Part shown: one piece after another, positions 31,571 through 45,523 of the stretch
Layout: each line of letters opens with the position of its first letter
How positions within the stretch are numbered: position 1 is the first letter of the stretch
From: Trichosphaerium sp. ATCC 40318
Taxonomy: Eukaryota > Discosea > Flabellinia > Trichosidae
Direction of reading: 5' to 3'
DNA length: 64,000 bases
NCBI GenBank assembly: GCA_038496445.1
Contig: JALMLS010000213.1
Span: 62,001 to 126,000 of the forward strand
Notes under the pieces: generated by a model
Told to the model about the DNA's origin: nothing
Databases searched by the model: none
What the model saw: the letters and a program-made list of their open reading frames with translations, nothing else
Made by a program: the position numbers and the translations under genes

Positions 31571-34500
31571 TTATGCCAAGTAATTGTACGTTTTTGGGTC
31601 TTCAGGGTGTCTCTCGAGGTAATCACGCTCAATTAAGCTCTCAATACGCTTTTTGATAGTGAGCGCCTTTAGTCAAAGTCAGTTTCAATAAAATTAGGCG
31701 GTGAAAGATTAAAACAACGAAAAAATTGCTTGTGGCGAGCTGTGACGTACGTCAACAGGAAAGCGAAGCTGTTTCATAGTCTCAGAGAACAGCATATTAT
31801 GTTTTAATGTTTTTCTCGTTTTCATGATACGAACTAATGCAGCATCAATCTGGTATTGCCTGGCGTAAACAGTAAGTACATGTCTTTTAGTAATGGCACT
31901 ATAAAGCCAAAAAGATAGCGTCACAAGAGAACAAGGTTCTAATCAAAATAAAAAATACTTTGTTTGACTTTTTTTGTAAAGTGTGATATTTTTTTCTTAC
32001 CTATCTTGTTGGATGCTCTTTTTGACTTTTTCTTTTTCAACCTTCGTCTCCTGCATTTGGATCATATTGAATTTAATACGGTACATTTTATGTGTAAACT
32101 CATTTCTGAAGCGGAACTTATCAGTAGGCACAATGATAGCATTGTGTGGTTCTTTTGCTAGAATCTTATTCTTTCCGAGAGCCAAAGACTTGAGCGTACG
32201 GTTTAACTCATCATCATCTACGCGTATGAGCACAAGAAGCCAAAAACGTATAAAAACACGCACCAACGCCCGTAGCAGTCTTAATCTCGGCCTGTGTAAG
32301 TACTTGAACACCCTCAAAGAGCAATAAAACAACTGCTTGAATCAAGGACAATGAAAGGTCCTTCCTGCGTCCTTTATCGAATAGTGCTTTGATAGTACAC
32401 TGACCCAGGTAGTTTTGCCAATTCAAACGACGACCAGCGAATTTGTTTAAATAAAATACTTTATAACACTCTTGGACTAGCGTCAACTTAAAGAAACGGT
32501 TAATAAAACAACTTGTAGAGTGATCACTAAACTGCTTACCTCATTTGGAAGATTAACTTCGATTACAGGGTAGTTTGGCCAATTACCGCTTGTAAGTACA
32601 TTTACATTCAAATCAATAGGAGATGCTAATTTTTGGGCATCATCAGACTAAATTAAAATGTAAGCATACAACAGCTACGCGTATCATTACTCACTTCTTT
32701 AAATGCAACCATTACAGTTTTTGAGGTCTCCATATCTTTAAACATACCCTCAAGCTTTGTAGTAAACGATGAACCGCACTCTACAATAAAAAATTAATAC
32801 GAAGTCCAAACGGTTGAAAGAAAAAAACAAAACTCAAATCGTACCAATCTTCAGCTTAGAAATCATTGACTTTTCAGCATCAATAGAAGAACTCCTACCA
32901 AGCAACAAACGCTTTGCAAGATCCTTTTTATAAAACGCTTCAAACACATCTTTACCATTAATGAAACGGAAAATAGCCAAAACCTGTTAATAAAATTAGC
33001 ATTCCACAACGTTATGTCAGCCACAGAAAACTTACACTATCTAAAAGTTCCTCTACTGCATCATCTGATCCAGCTTTGCTTCCTGAGCGTAACTTACCAT
33101 CAGCATACTTAGCGATGAGCTCTGCTGTTTCAACAGGTTGTAGATTAATAAAATACTCAAATGCTTCCTTAAGAGCATATGCAAAGTCATCATTACGGTG
33201 GTATGCACGACGTAAGATAGTGTCTAGTTTCTTTTTGTATTTAAGTAATTCTTCGACAAGTGTCTTTTGCTTGCCAACATCTTTAACGATTTTACTACCA
33301 CGCTCCTAAAGAAATAGTTAAAATAAATCAACTTGACTTAATAGCTTACCTTAATATACGAGTTCCATTTAGCACGCATTGGTTCTAAGGCGGAAACACG
33401 ATTAAATAGACCATACATAAGAGCAAGATCAGCTTTTTTATCCTCGTCTACAAGTTCATCGAAACCTTGGGGCTGTTAGTTCTGTATCAAAAAATCAGTT
33501 AATACCATTATTTAAGAGAGTATCGACATGTTCACTGAGTAAATGCTTTTCTAGTATGGCAACAAGTGGTTTTCGTGTAGAGTTATCTAAATAGTGTACA
33601 ACACGCTCCATTTCTTGGTCTAGGCGCTTTGCGACATGTTTGAGATACGCAGCGACCTGTAAAAGACAGTAAGAAAATAATTTAAAAAAAGAGCCGAAAA
33701 ATACTCCGAAAACGTACCGAAAAGTCTTGCAGACGTTGTGATGATTCTTGTATGTAGAATTCTGTTGTAGCGCGCAAGAACTTGTCTTCAAAAATATTGG
33801 CGTACATAGAGAGGGAACTGAACATGCGCACAAGATTTTTAAGCAAGTTACGATCAATATCTTCATCTAAAAACAAATACAATAAGCTTTTTCTAGTGCG
33901 TAAACAGTTGTCATCTACGCACCTTTTCTCTCCCTCTCTATAATTTGCATGACACCGTCAATAGTCTTATCCTTTATATCTTGGGCACCAGCAACATGTT
34001 TATGAAACAAATGTAATCCCAAATCCAGAATAGCCTTGACTTGTGGGTTTTGGAGCGCATACTTTCTGTCTAAATGTAAAAATATTTGTCTGACCTAATG
34101 TAAAACGTCAAATCTCGTGCAAAATTGTTTTTTTTTGAAGAGCGGAAAAAATACGAATACGTCTTTTACTTCCGCGATACGGCCTAAAGATAACCCGAGC
34201 GTAAGAGACAACGTACCATTTGCATTTGTTCGCAGTGGTTGTTCCACGTGGTGTTCATTACTGAGAGAAAGCCAATAGCATCTGTTTCAGCGAGTTGAGT
34301 TCGCTGTTTTATTGTTAGTTTGATTATAGTGAGTTGAGGGTCTTGGATTTAAAAAATAATTCTTTAACACTACAAACGCGCTATAACGCGATGAAACGTA
34401 CCATTGATACCAACAATCCAGTTATATGCTCTTCGAGTTGAAGACGAAGTTTGTTGTACAAGTTTTCAGCCATTTTGTGATCACACATGGTCTTTACGGC

Positions 34501-35051
34501 CTGGTATAGCTGTTCTTCGCCGACGTTGAAGGCTTTTTTTTGATGTACCGCCTACAGAGTGGAATTCGTTAAAATACGCTTACAGGCGCTACCAACTGGC
34601 TGCCAAACGTCTAAATACCTCGATAGCGAGCTTCAATTCTGTCCATTTCTGCTCGGCAAAGTTTGCTGGCAGTTTAGGCGCTGTACGGCATGAAACGTCA
34701 GTGAAAGCTTCGAAAAAATCCAATATGTAATAAAACAAAGTGGGAGAAACTGGCGCAATGCTTTACAAGCCAAAATAACAAAAAATTTGATACAGCAGCA
34801 CTGTTAATACCTTTTTTGAAGCTCTTGATCGTTAGCTTTTTCACAGGGCCCTTACGCTTTGCTCCTGGCTTCACCGACAGTCGAATCTTGGAGCTGTTGA
34901 TAGTCTTCATGATTTTGGCTGGTCTTCCTTCGGTTAAGCCTGATGAGGTGCGCTTGCGTTTATTTGTCTCTGGTTGATGTAAACCAGTTCTCCTCCTCTT
35001 AGATTCAATATTCTCACCTTCAAACTTGCGCTTATTCGAGGAGCTCAGCAT
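31571..35051 (-). CDS. CUL4: cullin-4, scaffold of CRL4 ubiquitin ligases
   Basis: ATG at 35051. Exon 1 (to 34811) encodes a very basic tail with several NLS-like runs ([34 protein letters not shown]), as in CUL4B. Exon 2 continues [20 protein letters not shown]. Later pieces are typical: [98 protein letters not shown] and [17 protein letters not shown]. The C-terminal winged helix reads [19 protein letters not shown], with the NEDD8 acceptor Lys in RIMKTRK, and ends [20 protein letters not shown]...YNYLA, TAA at 31571. [15 protein letters not shown] and YNYLA favour CUL4 over CUL3. It would bind DDB1/DCAF receptors and RBX1. At least ten short introns. Confidence 0.93.
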
Positions 35052-35308
35052 TTCATGGTGGAGAAACGAAATTAAAGTTCGTGTTCGACCTTGCTTAAAG
35101 CCAGTAAGTCTTTTAATTTATTAAACTATTGCAACGCGTAAACCAGGAGCTTATCTTTGGCGGTACACCACCACACGTAAAATTACTCTTTGCACATTTT
35201 TTGTTTTGCAAAAAGAAGCCATCAAAACCATCTTAGAAAAGTATATGTACAAAGAAACAAGTGCTCCGTGAATTAAAAAATACATTTGAGGACATTTAGC
35301 CATTTTGT

Positions 35309-36122
35309 TTACACAGCGAATTTTTTTGTCCAATCTCTCGCTATTTTTTCGAATTCTGTAGGATCTTCGCGTAACAGAACAGCTGCTTCTTCATTTAAAG
35401 GGTTTTCTACAAAAAAAAAACATGACATGTCAACAAATGATTACTTGGTGCAATTTGATTGCAACTGTACCTATAACGGGATCACGTAGTAATTGTACAA
35501 GAGTTTGAAATGCTGAGTAAGCAATAAGTTATTTAGAGACGAATAATTGAAGGAGTTTGATCGTACCTTGAGACATTGTTATACCTGGTTTCCTAAAGGG
35601 TTTTTAGTTTGGGTATAATAGTAATAACTTGTACCATTCGCCCCATAAGGCTTTAGGACATACTTCGCCACTAGGATCACTAACATTGGGATGGTAAAGA
35701 CGCGTACGAAATCGTAACTAGTCATCATAAGATTTTTTTGACACTTACATTTTTGTTTCGCGTCTATTTGTTATGAGGACGTACCGTGGGTGCGGAGAAA
35801 GGGTAATCTAGATGATTGAGTCACAATTTATTTTTTACAAGGTAATAAAGCGTACCAGCGGGAAACTCTACGTCCAATTGAAACAAACCACCATTGTAGA
35901 AGCTATCAACCTATTCAATAATTTTTTTAACAACTACTAACGTTAAAAATTACGTACTGGCCCAATAACGGTTGCAACCCATGCGAATATGTTTGATTCG
36001 TCTTGTAAAGTAGCGCTTACATTATCTGCTGGTGTTGTTTGTAGCGTTATTAATTCCTATGGCGTTAGTAACGCCAGTACATATTATTGATGTCAGCGCA
36101 CTTTTTGTATCCTTCTGGCCAT
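35309..36122 (-). CDS. E2 ubiquitin-conjugating enzyme
   Basis: ATG at 36122; exon 1 is only 21 nt (MARRIQK, donor GTGCGC). Next exons read ELITLQTTPADNVSATLQDE, FAWVATVIGP, DSFYNGGLFQLDVEFPA, DYPFSAPT, and LYHPNVSDPSGEVCPKALW, where Cys in GEVCP is the catalytic residue after the HPN motif. The C-terminus is ENPLNEEAAVLLREDPTEFE and ends DWTKKFAV (TAA at 35309). About 155 residues, the size of a minimal UBC fold. Six or seven very short introns. The HPN-10-Cys spacing is as in active E2s. It starts 205 bp from the lipid-transfer gene on the other strand. I cannot tell which E2 class it belongs to. Confidence 0.88.
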
Positions 36123-36327
36123 GTGTAAAATAGGTGGCAGGGAATCTAGCCAATTCAAAAAGTCAACCAGATTCTGAAAAAAAGTTGTGGAGCACATTTA
36201 GTGAATTTCGAAGTACGGTGCAACAAGGCGTCCCAAAACACTTCTCGTTTACTTGCGGATAAACAAAAAGGCGTAAATCAAAATTTTGAACGAATTAGGA
36301 AAGCAAATAGAACATAATCACTAAAAC
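36123..36327. promoter_or_regulatory. divergent promoter region between the E2 gene and the ORP gene
   Basis: The two start codons (36122 on minus, 36328 on plus) lie 205 bp apart, so both genes must be driven from here. No TATA box or known motif stands out. Confidence 0.5.
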
Positions 36328-37790
36328 ATGTTGAAAGTGGAAGCAACTGGCGAAGCTCAAAAATTGAAGAGACAGACAACGAATTCGTCAACTAAAGACA
36401 ATGAACAAGAGAATTACTTGCGCAAACCGGTTTATAAATCTCTGGTACTCAACCTTTTATCACAAGTGCGCGTTGGCATGGATTTGACAAAAGTTACACT
36501 TCCCACTTTTATTTTGGAGCCACGATCGTTCCTTGAGAAGATTACAGATCAATTCTCACACCCTGAGCTATTAGTAAAGTACGTAACGGGTGGAAGTTCG
36601 CTAAACTAATAAAGAATAGAATACCAACCATTAATGATCCAATTGAACGCATGATTAAAGTCGCACAGTGGTATCTAAGCGGATTTTATATAAAACCAGT
36701 ACGAACAATTCATTAAATCGTTCCCGAGTTGGTTGAACTCACCATAAACTTAGCAAGGCGTAAAGAAACCATATAACCCGATTCTCGGCGAAACTTTTCA
36801 TTGTACTTGGGAACACGATGACTCTACGACTTTATACTACAGCGAACAAGTCGTACATCAACCTCCTTGTTCTGCTTTTTATGCCTGTAATGAAAAACAT
36901 GGTATTGTAGCTTCAGGAGAGGTTCAACCAAGAAGCAAGTTTTTAGGAAACTCAGTTGCTTCTTTGCTCCATGGGAATGCTACTCTTTGTTTGAAGAGTA
37001 TCGGGGAGACATATCAGATATCTTTCCCAGATGCTTATGCAAGAGGAATAATCTTTGGCGCCCTTCGTAAGTTTGGATAAATGTATTTTTTTTTACCGAG
37101 ATCGGACTTTTTTTATCGAGTTTCTCCATATGGTAATTCGTCAAGTAATTGTTTTTTGTAGGCATGGAATTATGTGGTCAGGTTACTATATTGTGTATTG
37201 AAACTGGTATATCGACTACTATAAACTTTTTGGCCAAGGTACGTCGTACATGTTCACAGTGTTGCTGTTGTTTTAGCCTTTTTTATTGATCTAAATTTTT
37301 ATTTTAGCCTTGGTTTGGTGGTTCGTACAATGGAATAGTTGGCCGTATTGTGAATAAAAAAGGATCTGTATTATATACTATTGATGGTAAATGGGATGGC
37401 GCAATATTTATGCGAAACCTATCCACAAAGGTACGTCATAGCGATGAAAGAATACAAAACCTTCAAAGACGATTTTTATTACATTCTAAATCATTTTCTT
37501 AGGAACGTACCGAGCTATGGAGACCTCCAGTGGGTGGTATAGTACATAATAAAATAATAAAACCAATGGAAGAGCAAGGAGAGTTCGAATCAAGGAGGTT
37601 ATGGCAGCATGTGTCTGATGCAATTGAACAAGACGATCAAGATTTAGCAAGTGTGGAGAAAACAAAGTTAGAAGAAGCACAACGTCTGGAAGCAAAAACA
37701 CATCTAGAAAAAGGAACTGCACATACACCTTTATTATTTAAACAAGTAGATGGCCTTTGGCAAACAATGCGCCCAGAAAAAGCTGAGTAA
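36328..37790 (+). CDS. oxysterol-binding-protein-related protein (ORD domain only)
   Basis: ATG at 36328. The ORD lipid-transfer fold covers nearly the whole protein: [65 protein letters not shown] (36844-36867 for EQVVHQPP), [19 protein letters not shown], and near the C-terminus [20 protein letters not shown] and [12 protein letters not shown] (TAA at 37788-37790). No PH, ankyrin or FFAT segment is seen, so this is a short yeast Osh4-like form that moves sterol against PI4P between membranes. The family signature is EQVSHHPP; here the second His, which contacts PI4P phosphate, is Gln. Introns have GTACGT/GTACGA donors and keep frame. Confidence 0.9.
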
Positions 37791-38352
37791 TAAGTTTAAA
37801 AGCTGATTTTCTAGGCTTGTGGCAAATTTTTACTATGAAATAATGTACAATAAAAATTAAGTTATAATAACCAAACATACTCCAAACTATTCGTCTTTCA
37901 TATGTTACATTATGTCGAGTGACTTATTGATCAATGCATCCAAAGTAGTCAGCAATTCGACTGTTTTACATGTACTGACTATCCACAGGTCTGAGCCACA
38001 AAAAAAAGACAAACGAGGAAATTGATGCACATAAACGAAAGGCTAGACTAAGACAACGAGAAACGACGTGAGATTACATATCAAGAGTGAATTTTTTGAC
38101 CTTACTAGTTGTCGTACAAGAATATTCACTGTGAAGCCGTTCATAGTATGACATATACGTGCGGTAGTATTCTACAATTTTTTTACTGGCATAACTAGTT
38201 TACACGTTGATTTTTATTTTTTTTTGTTTTGTTTGCAACGCCTCCTCACCTACCCTTTGCGAGTGGGAACACAGTCGTTGCTATAAAATCGAGAATAGAT
38301 AAAACACGTGATTTTAATTGTTGGTACTCACATTCAACATTCTAGGAAATCA
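37791..38352. other. spacer with a possible tiny family relic
   Basis: At about 37990-38030 the sequence gtctgagccacaaaaaaaag and cgaggaaattga resembles the start of KCTD-like copies (tgtctgaaccacaaaaaaag, agaggaagttga) without an ATG or any BTB. If real it is a second sign of the family outside the left block. Nothing else seen. Confidence 0.35.
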
Positions 38353-41178
<2,826 letters not shown>

Positions 41179-41319
41179 ACTGTACAACCGATTAATGCAT
41201 TACTTGGTAAAGAACAAGCGTTGAAGGTTCCAATTGTCTGAAAGTCAATTACTGTCAATGTGTACCAGCTTTTTTGACCCTGGTCCTTTCGCTGTAGCTT
41301 TAATAAAGTAGCGGTTGAG
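41179..41319. promoter_or_regulatory. 141 bp divergent promoter shared by CPSF73 and an intact KCTD-like copy
   Basis: The start codons of CPSF73 (41178, minus) and of the family member (41320, plus) face away from each other across 141 bp. Any promoter here would serve both. No repeat from the left block is visible in it. Confidence 0.5.
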
Positions 41320-42799
41320 ATGACTGAACCTCAACCAAAGAAACGAAAATTGAATCCAACAAAGGAAACTACTGAAAAAACAGAAAAACTAGAAGCGGTA
41401 CCCGGAGTACAGTTTAAATGCGGCGATTTTAGCTTCACGGTATCAGAAGAGCTTCTCAACCAGTACTCATCTTCGCTTTTCACGTCTAAAGTGCATTTTG
41501 AATCACTACAAGATAATTCATCAAACATAACGCTGCTAGAAGAATGTAGGTACGTACCTATTATTATTATAGTGCGAAAATGTATACACTCACTCCAAAA
41601 ACAGCCAGTCAAAGTATCTTCCGACAATCTTACGTATCATGAAAAAAGAATTCGTAGAGAGTATTGAAGATCCTGTTAGTTTATGGTTTGCGGCAGAATA
41701 TTATGGTGTACCCATTGTTTGGGCAGCTATAAATATGGCATTTGGTACTTAGTCACATGCGTTGTTTTGATTCAACTAACGACAGAAAGAACCTAAGTTG
41801 AAAATTGTGACAGTTACAAGTATTTTCGAAATACTGCAAGAACTTTGGCATACCTTACAATGTGAACTTGTAGAACAAGTATGGTATTTTTAATACAGAC
41901 AAATAATCTTATTTGCAAACAGGCTGATGCTGGCCTTACATGTTACAATATATGTGGCGCAAAGAGAAATGCAAATGGACCAACTTATTTTTTACGAACA
42001 AGCTTGGGTAGAATGGCAATGGAAAAGTACTTTAATCATTGCAACTTGGTACTACATAGTACATAGCACAAATAAAACTAATTGCTGTTGATAAGCACTA
42101 TAAATATACAAAAGATGAAGACGATAAAGATCACGTGACAATTTTATGGACAGACAACGAAATTGATCCAGATATACTTTTGAACAGATCTCTTGACGCT
42201 ATTTCAGGTGATTTCTGGAAGTTTGCAAACTTGAGTACGTTCTCTTGTTATTAATACAGTTTCTTACATAATTTGTAGCTGAAGAGTTGTGGGCCAAATC
42301 GCAATACAAGCAATGGAACAAGTTGTACTGTGCTAGGAACCAGATACTCCAGTCTTATATCGCACAGGCAAAAATAGGAGGAGAAACATTTGTTGTCATA
42401 TGTTATTCAATTGACGAAGGCCCTGAAGAAGGACTACCACCTATACAATATGATCACAACCTAGAAACTGAGTATGACAATATTGTGCACCAATTATTGA
42501 TTTTCGTAACTGTTGTTTAGCCCTAATGATGCATGTTGTCTTAAAGCGTTAATATCCGATAAATGTATGCGTGGTAAGCTTGTACAGCTATTGAGTATAA
42601 TGTTGAAAGCAGTGCGTTGTAGTTTTTTTTTGTCACAGCTATACTTATTGTGTTTCAGGTCTTCCTTGAAGAAAAGATTTATGATACTGCAGCGCTCACA
42701 CTAACATTCTCAATACCGAAAGTAACAGAAGATTTGCTTGATACTTATTTACCAATATATCTAACACCATACAAAGGAGGTCAACCTCCAAAACAATAA
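41320..42799 (+). CDS. KCTD-like BTB family protein, intact copy outside the main array
   Basis: ATG at 41320: TEPQPKKRKLNPTKETTEKT, then KCGDFSFTVSEELLNQYSSS. Intron 1 GTACGTACC; exon 2 gives YLPTILRIMKKEFVESIEDP and AAEYYGVP. Intron 2 has a GT donor (GTACTT) with an AAAG acceptor. Then KLKIVTVTSIFEILQELWHT, GAKRNANGPTYFLRTSLGRM, WTDNEID, EELWAKSQYKQW, and a last exon ending VTEDLLDTYLPIYLTPYKGG with TAA at 42797-42799. All eight exons are in frame. It sits among housekeeping genes 13 kb from the array and is among the more distinct main-type copies, so it may be the ancestral locus or an escaped copy. Confidence 0.8.
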
Positions 42800-43295
42800 C
42801 TTATCCAAACAAACATGATGTAACAGCGAAAATACAAGCCAAGAAACTGGAATCTTCAGCAATGTAGTTAGTATTTATAGTGGTTATATGTTCACCACTG
42901 CTATTTTGGTTGATAAGCCAACGGCAAACAAAATAGCTAGTAGATGGATTTAAATTGTTATTGAGTGTAAAATAGTGTAGTAGCTCTGTGCTTAACTGGT
43001 GGGCCATACTGATTTACACTCGTCCCCCTTCAACGAATTGGAAATCTGAAAAGTAGGGACCACCAGCCAGGTTAGTTAAAGCCTCCGCGCCACATCTCGT
43101 ACAGGCACATCTGACGCTTTGTTAAGCTCTTTGATGTTAAGTGCTTTCTCCAGTTCTTGTTTGTAGTCCTACAATCTTAACATTTGCAATGAAAAAAAGC
43201 TAGACATTTCTTTGCATAACTACACAGCTGTGTAGCGGAGAAACTGCGACGATTGTATGTACACATTTTTATTACGTATTTTTAGAATCACATTA
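42800..43295. other. intergenic, no gene seen
   Basis: Spacer between the 3' end of the family copy at 42799 and a convergent hypothetical gene. No repeat or relic recognised. Confidence 0.5.
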
Positions 43296-43769
43296 TTAAC
43301 TTGAAGAAAATTTTATCCAACAATCAGTTTTGTAAAAAATAGAAGGGTCACCACGTGATTTGCTTGGTAAAGAATTTAGGAAAATATCATCTACTTTGTT
43401 TTTGGTAGGCGTATGCCTGCCTTTGTATGCGGAGAATGACTGCCAGTGTCGCTTTAGCAACTGAAGTTTAGTCCAAGGATCCTTGTGGAAGTGCTGTGTT
43501 CGTATAACTGCAGGTGAACAAATGGGTACCGTTGTGGTAAGACTGTGAGTTTCTTGGTATTTCTTCAACCGAAGTGTATTTTTCCTCCTTCTTCTTCTTT
43601 TGACAAGTTGCCTGCTGACCCATTTGGGTGGAGAAACAGTCTTGCCGTCGTAATACTGCGGGTATTGCGTTCGGTGGTTTCGAAGCCCGTTCAACTTCAG
43701 CGAAAGGTGCTTCGGGAAGAAGTTTGGGTGTGCGTTTTTCTTTATATTCTTGTGTGTACTGCTAGACAT
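43296..43769 (-). CDS. hypothetical basic protein
   Basis: Intronless frame of 157 residues from ATG 43769, strongly basic (KWVSRQLVKRRRRRKNTL; STHKNIKKNAHPNFF), with the motif DPWTKLQLLKRHWQSF near the middle. The composition suits a nuclear, nucleolar or mitochondrial-ribosome protein, but I recognise no domain. It is longer than most chance frames here. Confidence 0.45.
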   Translation of the reverse strand: MSSSTHKNIKKNAHPNFFPKHLSLKLNGLRNHRTQYPQYYDGKTVSPPKWVSRQLVKRRRRRKNTLRLKKYQETHSLTTTVPICSPAVIRTQHFHKDPWTKLQLLKRHWQSFSAYKGRHTPTKNKVDDIFLNSLPSKSRGDPSIFYKTDCWIKFSSS

Positions 43770-43804
43770 TTCAAAGTTAGTTTCTCCGTTGAGGTACCGG
43801 CAAA

Positions 43805-44171
43805 ATGGGAGATGGGTCTTTCTTCGGGTTTAGTTGGTAAATGCTAAAGTTTTGTCCCAAAGAATAGTTTATTTGGTGGGCTAATTCATTGCTTTTTTTA
43901 CAAAAGGGAAAACAAAACAAAAACTTGCAAAGCGCATTTTTCGTACCACGTTATTTTGGGTTTAGAGCAACGTACAGGTTTGTATGATCTGCAGTGGTTG
44001 TTTCTTCCCCACATACTCACCAGTGCTTTTGCTGCTGCATCGCATGGGCTTTTAAAAGGCGGGTATAGAACCACATTATTTGTATGCTCTGTTGTTATCA
44101 TCTCGTGCTGTTGCGTTTGTTGTGTTTTGTTCTTTCAAATGAATACAATAACCAAAAAACTAGTTTGGTGA
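43805..44171 (+). CDS. small membrane protein, tentative V-ATPase subunit e-like
   Basis: The ATG at 43805 (GDGSFFGFS) is followed by a GTAAAT donor. The last exon from about 44028 reads AFAAASHGLLKGGYRTTLFV, then CSVVIISCCCVCCVLFFQMN, ending ITKKLVW with TGA at 44169-44171. A short hydrophobic protein ending in a membrane helix followed by Q-M-N is like V-ATPase subunit e (helix then Q-x-N/H-P). A middle exon (acceptor about 43938, ending before GTTTGT at about 43980) would keep frame. The splice model is uncertain. Confidence 0.3.
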
Positions 44172-45523
44172 AGATTTTTGTTCGCTAAAGTACTGACACT
44201 AGTTTTAATTGCGCACGTGATTGCTTAGATGCGCAGATACGTTTTTTTTTTCTTTAGCGAGTTATAAAGTGCGGAGATGGTGAGCGTGTGAACCTCAGGG
44301 CTAAGAGCGGACAAACTCTTGCAGGTAGAACGGAAAAAATCTTTGTTGAGCAGTTTTTACGTAGAAGTTCGAAAAAAACAGTCAAAACGGCAAAGCAATG
44401 TATAACAACACGAAACAAAGACATGGGCAATAATAACCCAGTTTTGTTCGTCGGCTGAATCACCCAGATTATCACTAAAACGAGAGAGACACGTAGAAAT
44501 AAATCTACGGAATAAAACCTCCTCACCCAAAATGCCCCTTTGTTACTTGTAAGACGATTGCGAGTAAAATTGTACATACAAGTTTCTCCTTTTATTTTGA
44601 TGCATTTGCTTTAATGTTTTAAAGCGTATAATTTACGGAAAACATGTGGGACATTACAGCGAACACTAGAATTTCATTTTCTGGAGGCCGCTGTAACCTT
44701 TACGGAAGTGATTTTTTTTTAGCTCAAAAAAAACAAAAAGAAACTACGTCGTATTTTTTTATGTAGTTCTCCTCCGCAATTTATTATATTTTTATAGTAT
44801 CCGCATAGTGTATTTGCGTATTTTGCGAGTTTGTGCGAAATAATAGTAGAAGGTATTTTGTATCTGAACATAATCTTTTCAACATAAGAACATTCGGAAG
44901 GCACTCGCACAGCGTCCGTTGAGCTCCGTGGTCTCATAGGACTTTTGGTAAACTCCTGTGCTCTTGTAATTGAATATGAGATAGTTTGGAGCGCCTACAA
45001 GTGGTTAAACTAGTATTCTTTAGGTGAAGTTTAATCGCTGTATTTAGAAACTCTACAAATCTCGGCCCATAATTTAGGTTAAAATCCAACCAATAAACTA
45101 TTTATTTGTTCGGACAAATCTAAAAAGATCCAAGTGTGCACCTTGGTATAAACACTACCTGGTCGGTACACTTTTTTTTTTGATCAAAAATCAGGGAATC
45201 TCATTGTTAAAAACACCAGCGTAATGAATAAAAAGAACCCTAAGGTAGCTTAATAAACCTTAGTATTGATTAGATTTCTCACAGTTTACTAGCCTTCGCA
45301 ACTCCTCCTGATTGGGATTCACGTATAACTGTCCCAGATTGAAACGCTAGTTAATTCGTTGTTTAGTACTATCACAAGTGAGCAAGCCAAAAAAAAAAAG
45401 TGAACGTGCCAGTGATACTGTTGCAGAAGCTACTAATTTCCCGCATAGCCCGCATAAACCAAAACCAAGCACAACGTACAGCATAATACTGAATGTTGGG
45501 TTAACATTGCTTTTATTCTTATG
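44172..45523. other. intergenic, no supported gene
   Basis: Minus-strand frames at 44577-44254 (hydrophobic) and 44937-44719 exist but show no motif and no splice partners. A CACGTGATT motif lies at about 44214. Confidence 0.4.

Noticed and set aside
31964-33309. plus-strand open frames inside the cullin gene
   Set aside because: They are shadows of the minus-strand cullin-4 exons and show no motif of their own.
44254-44937. two minus-strand open frames of 107 and 72 codons
   Set aside because: No domain, no matching splice signals, AT-rich composition; not supported as genes.
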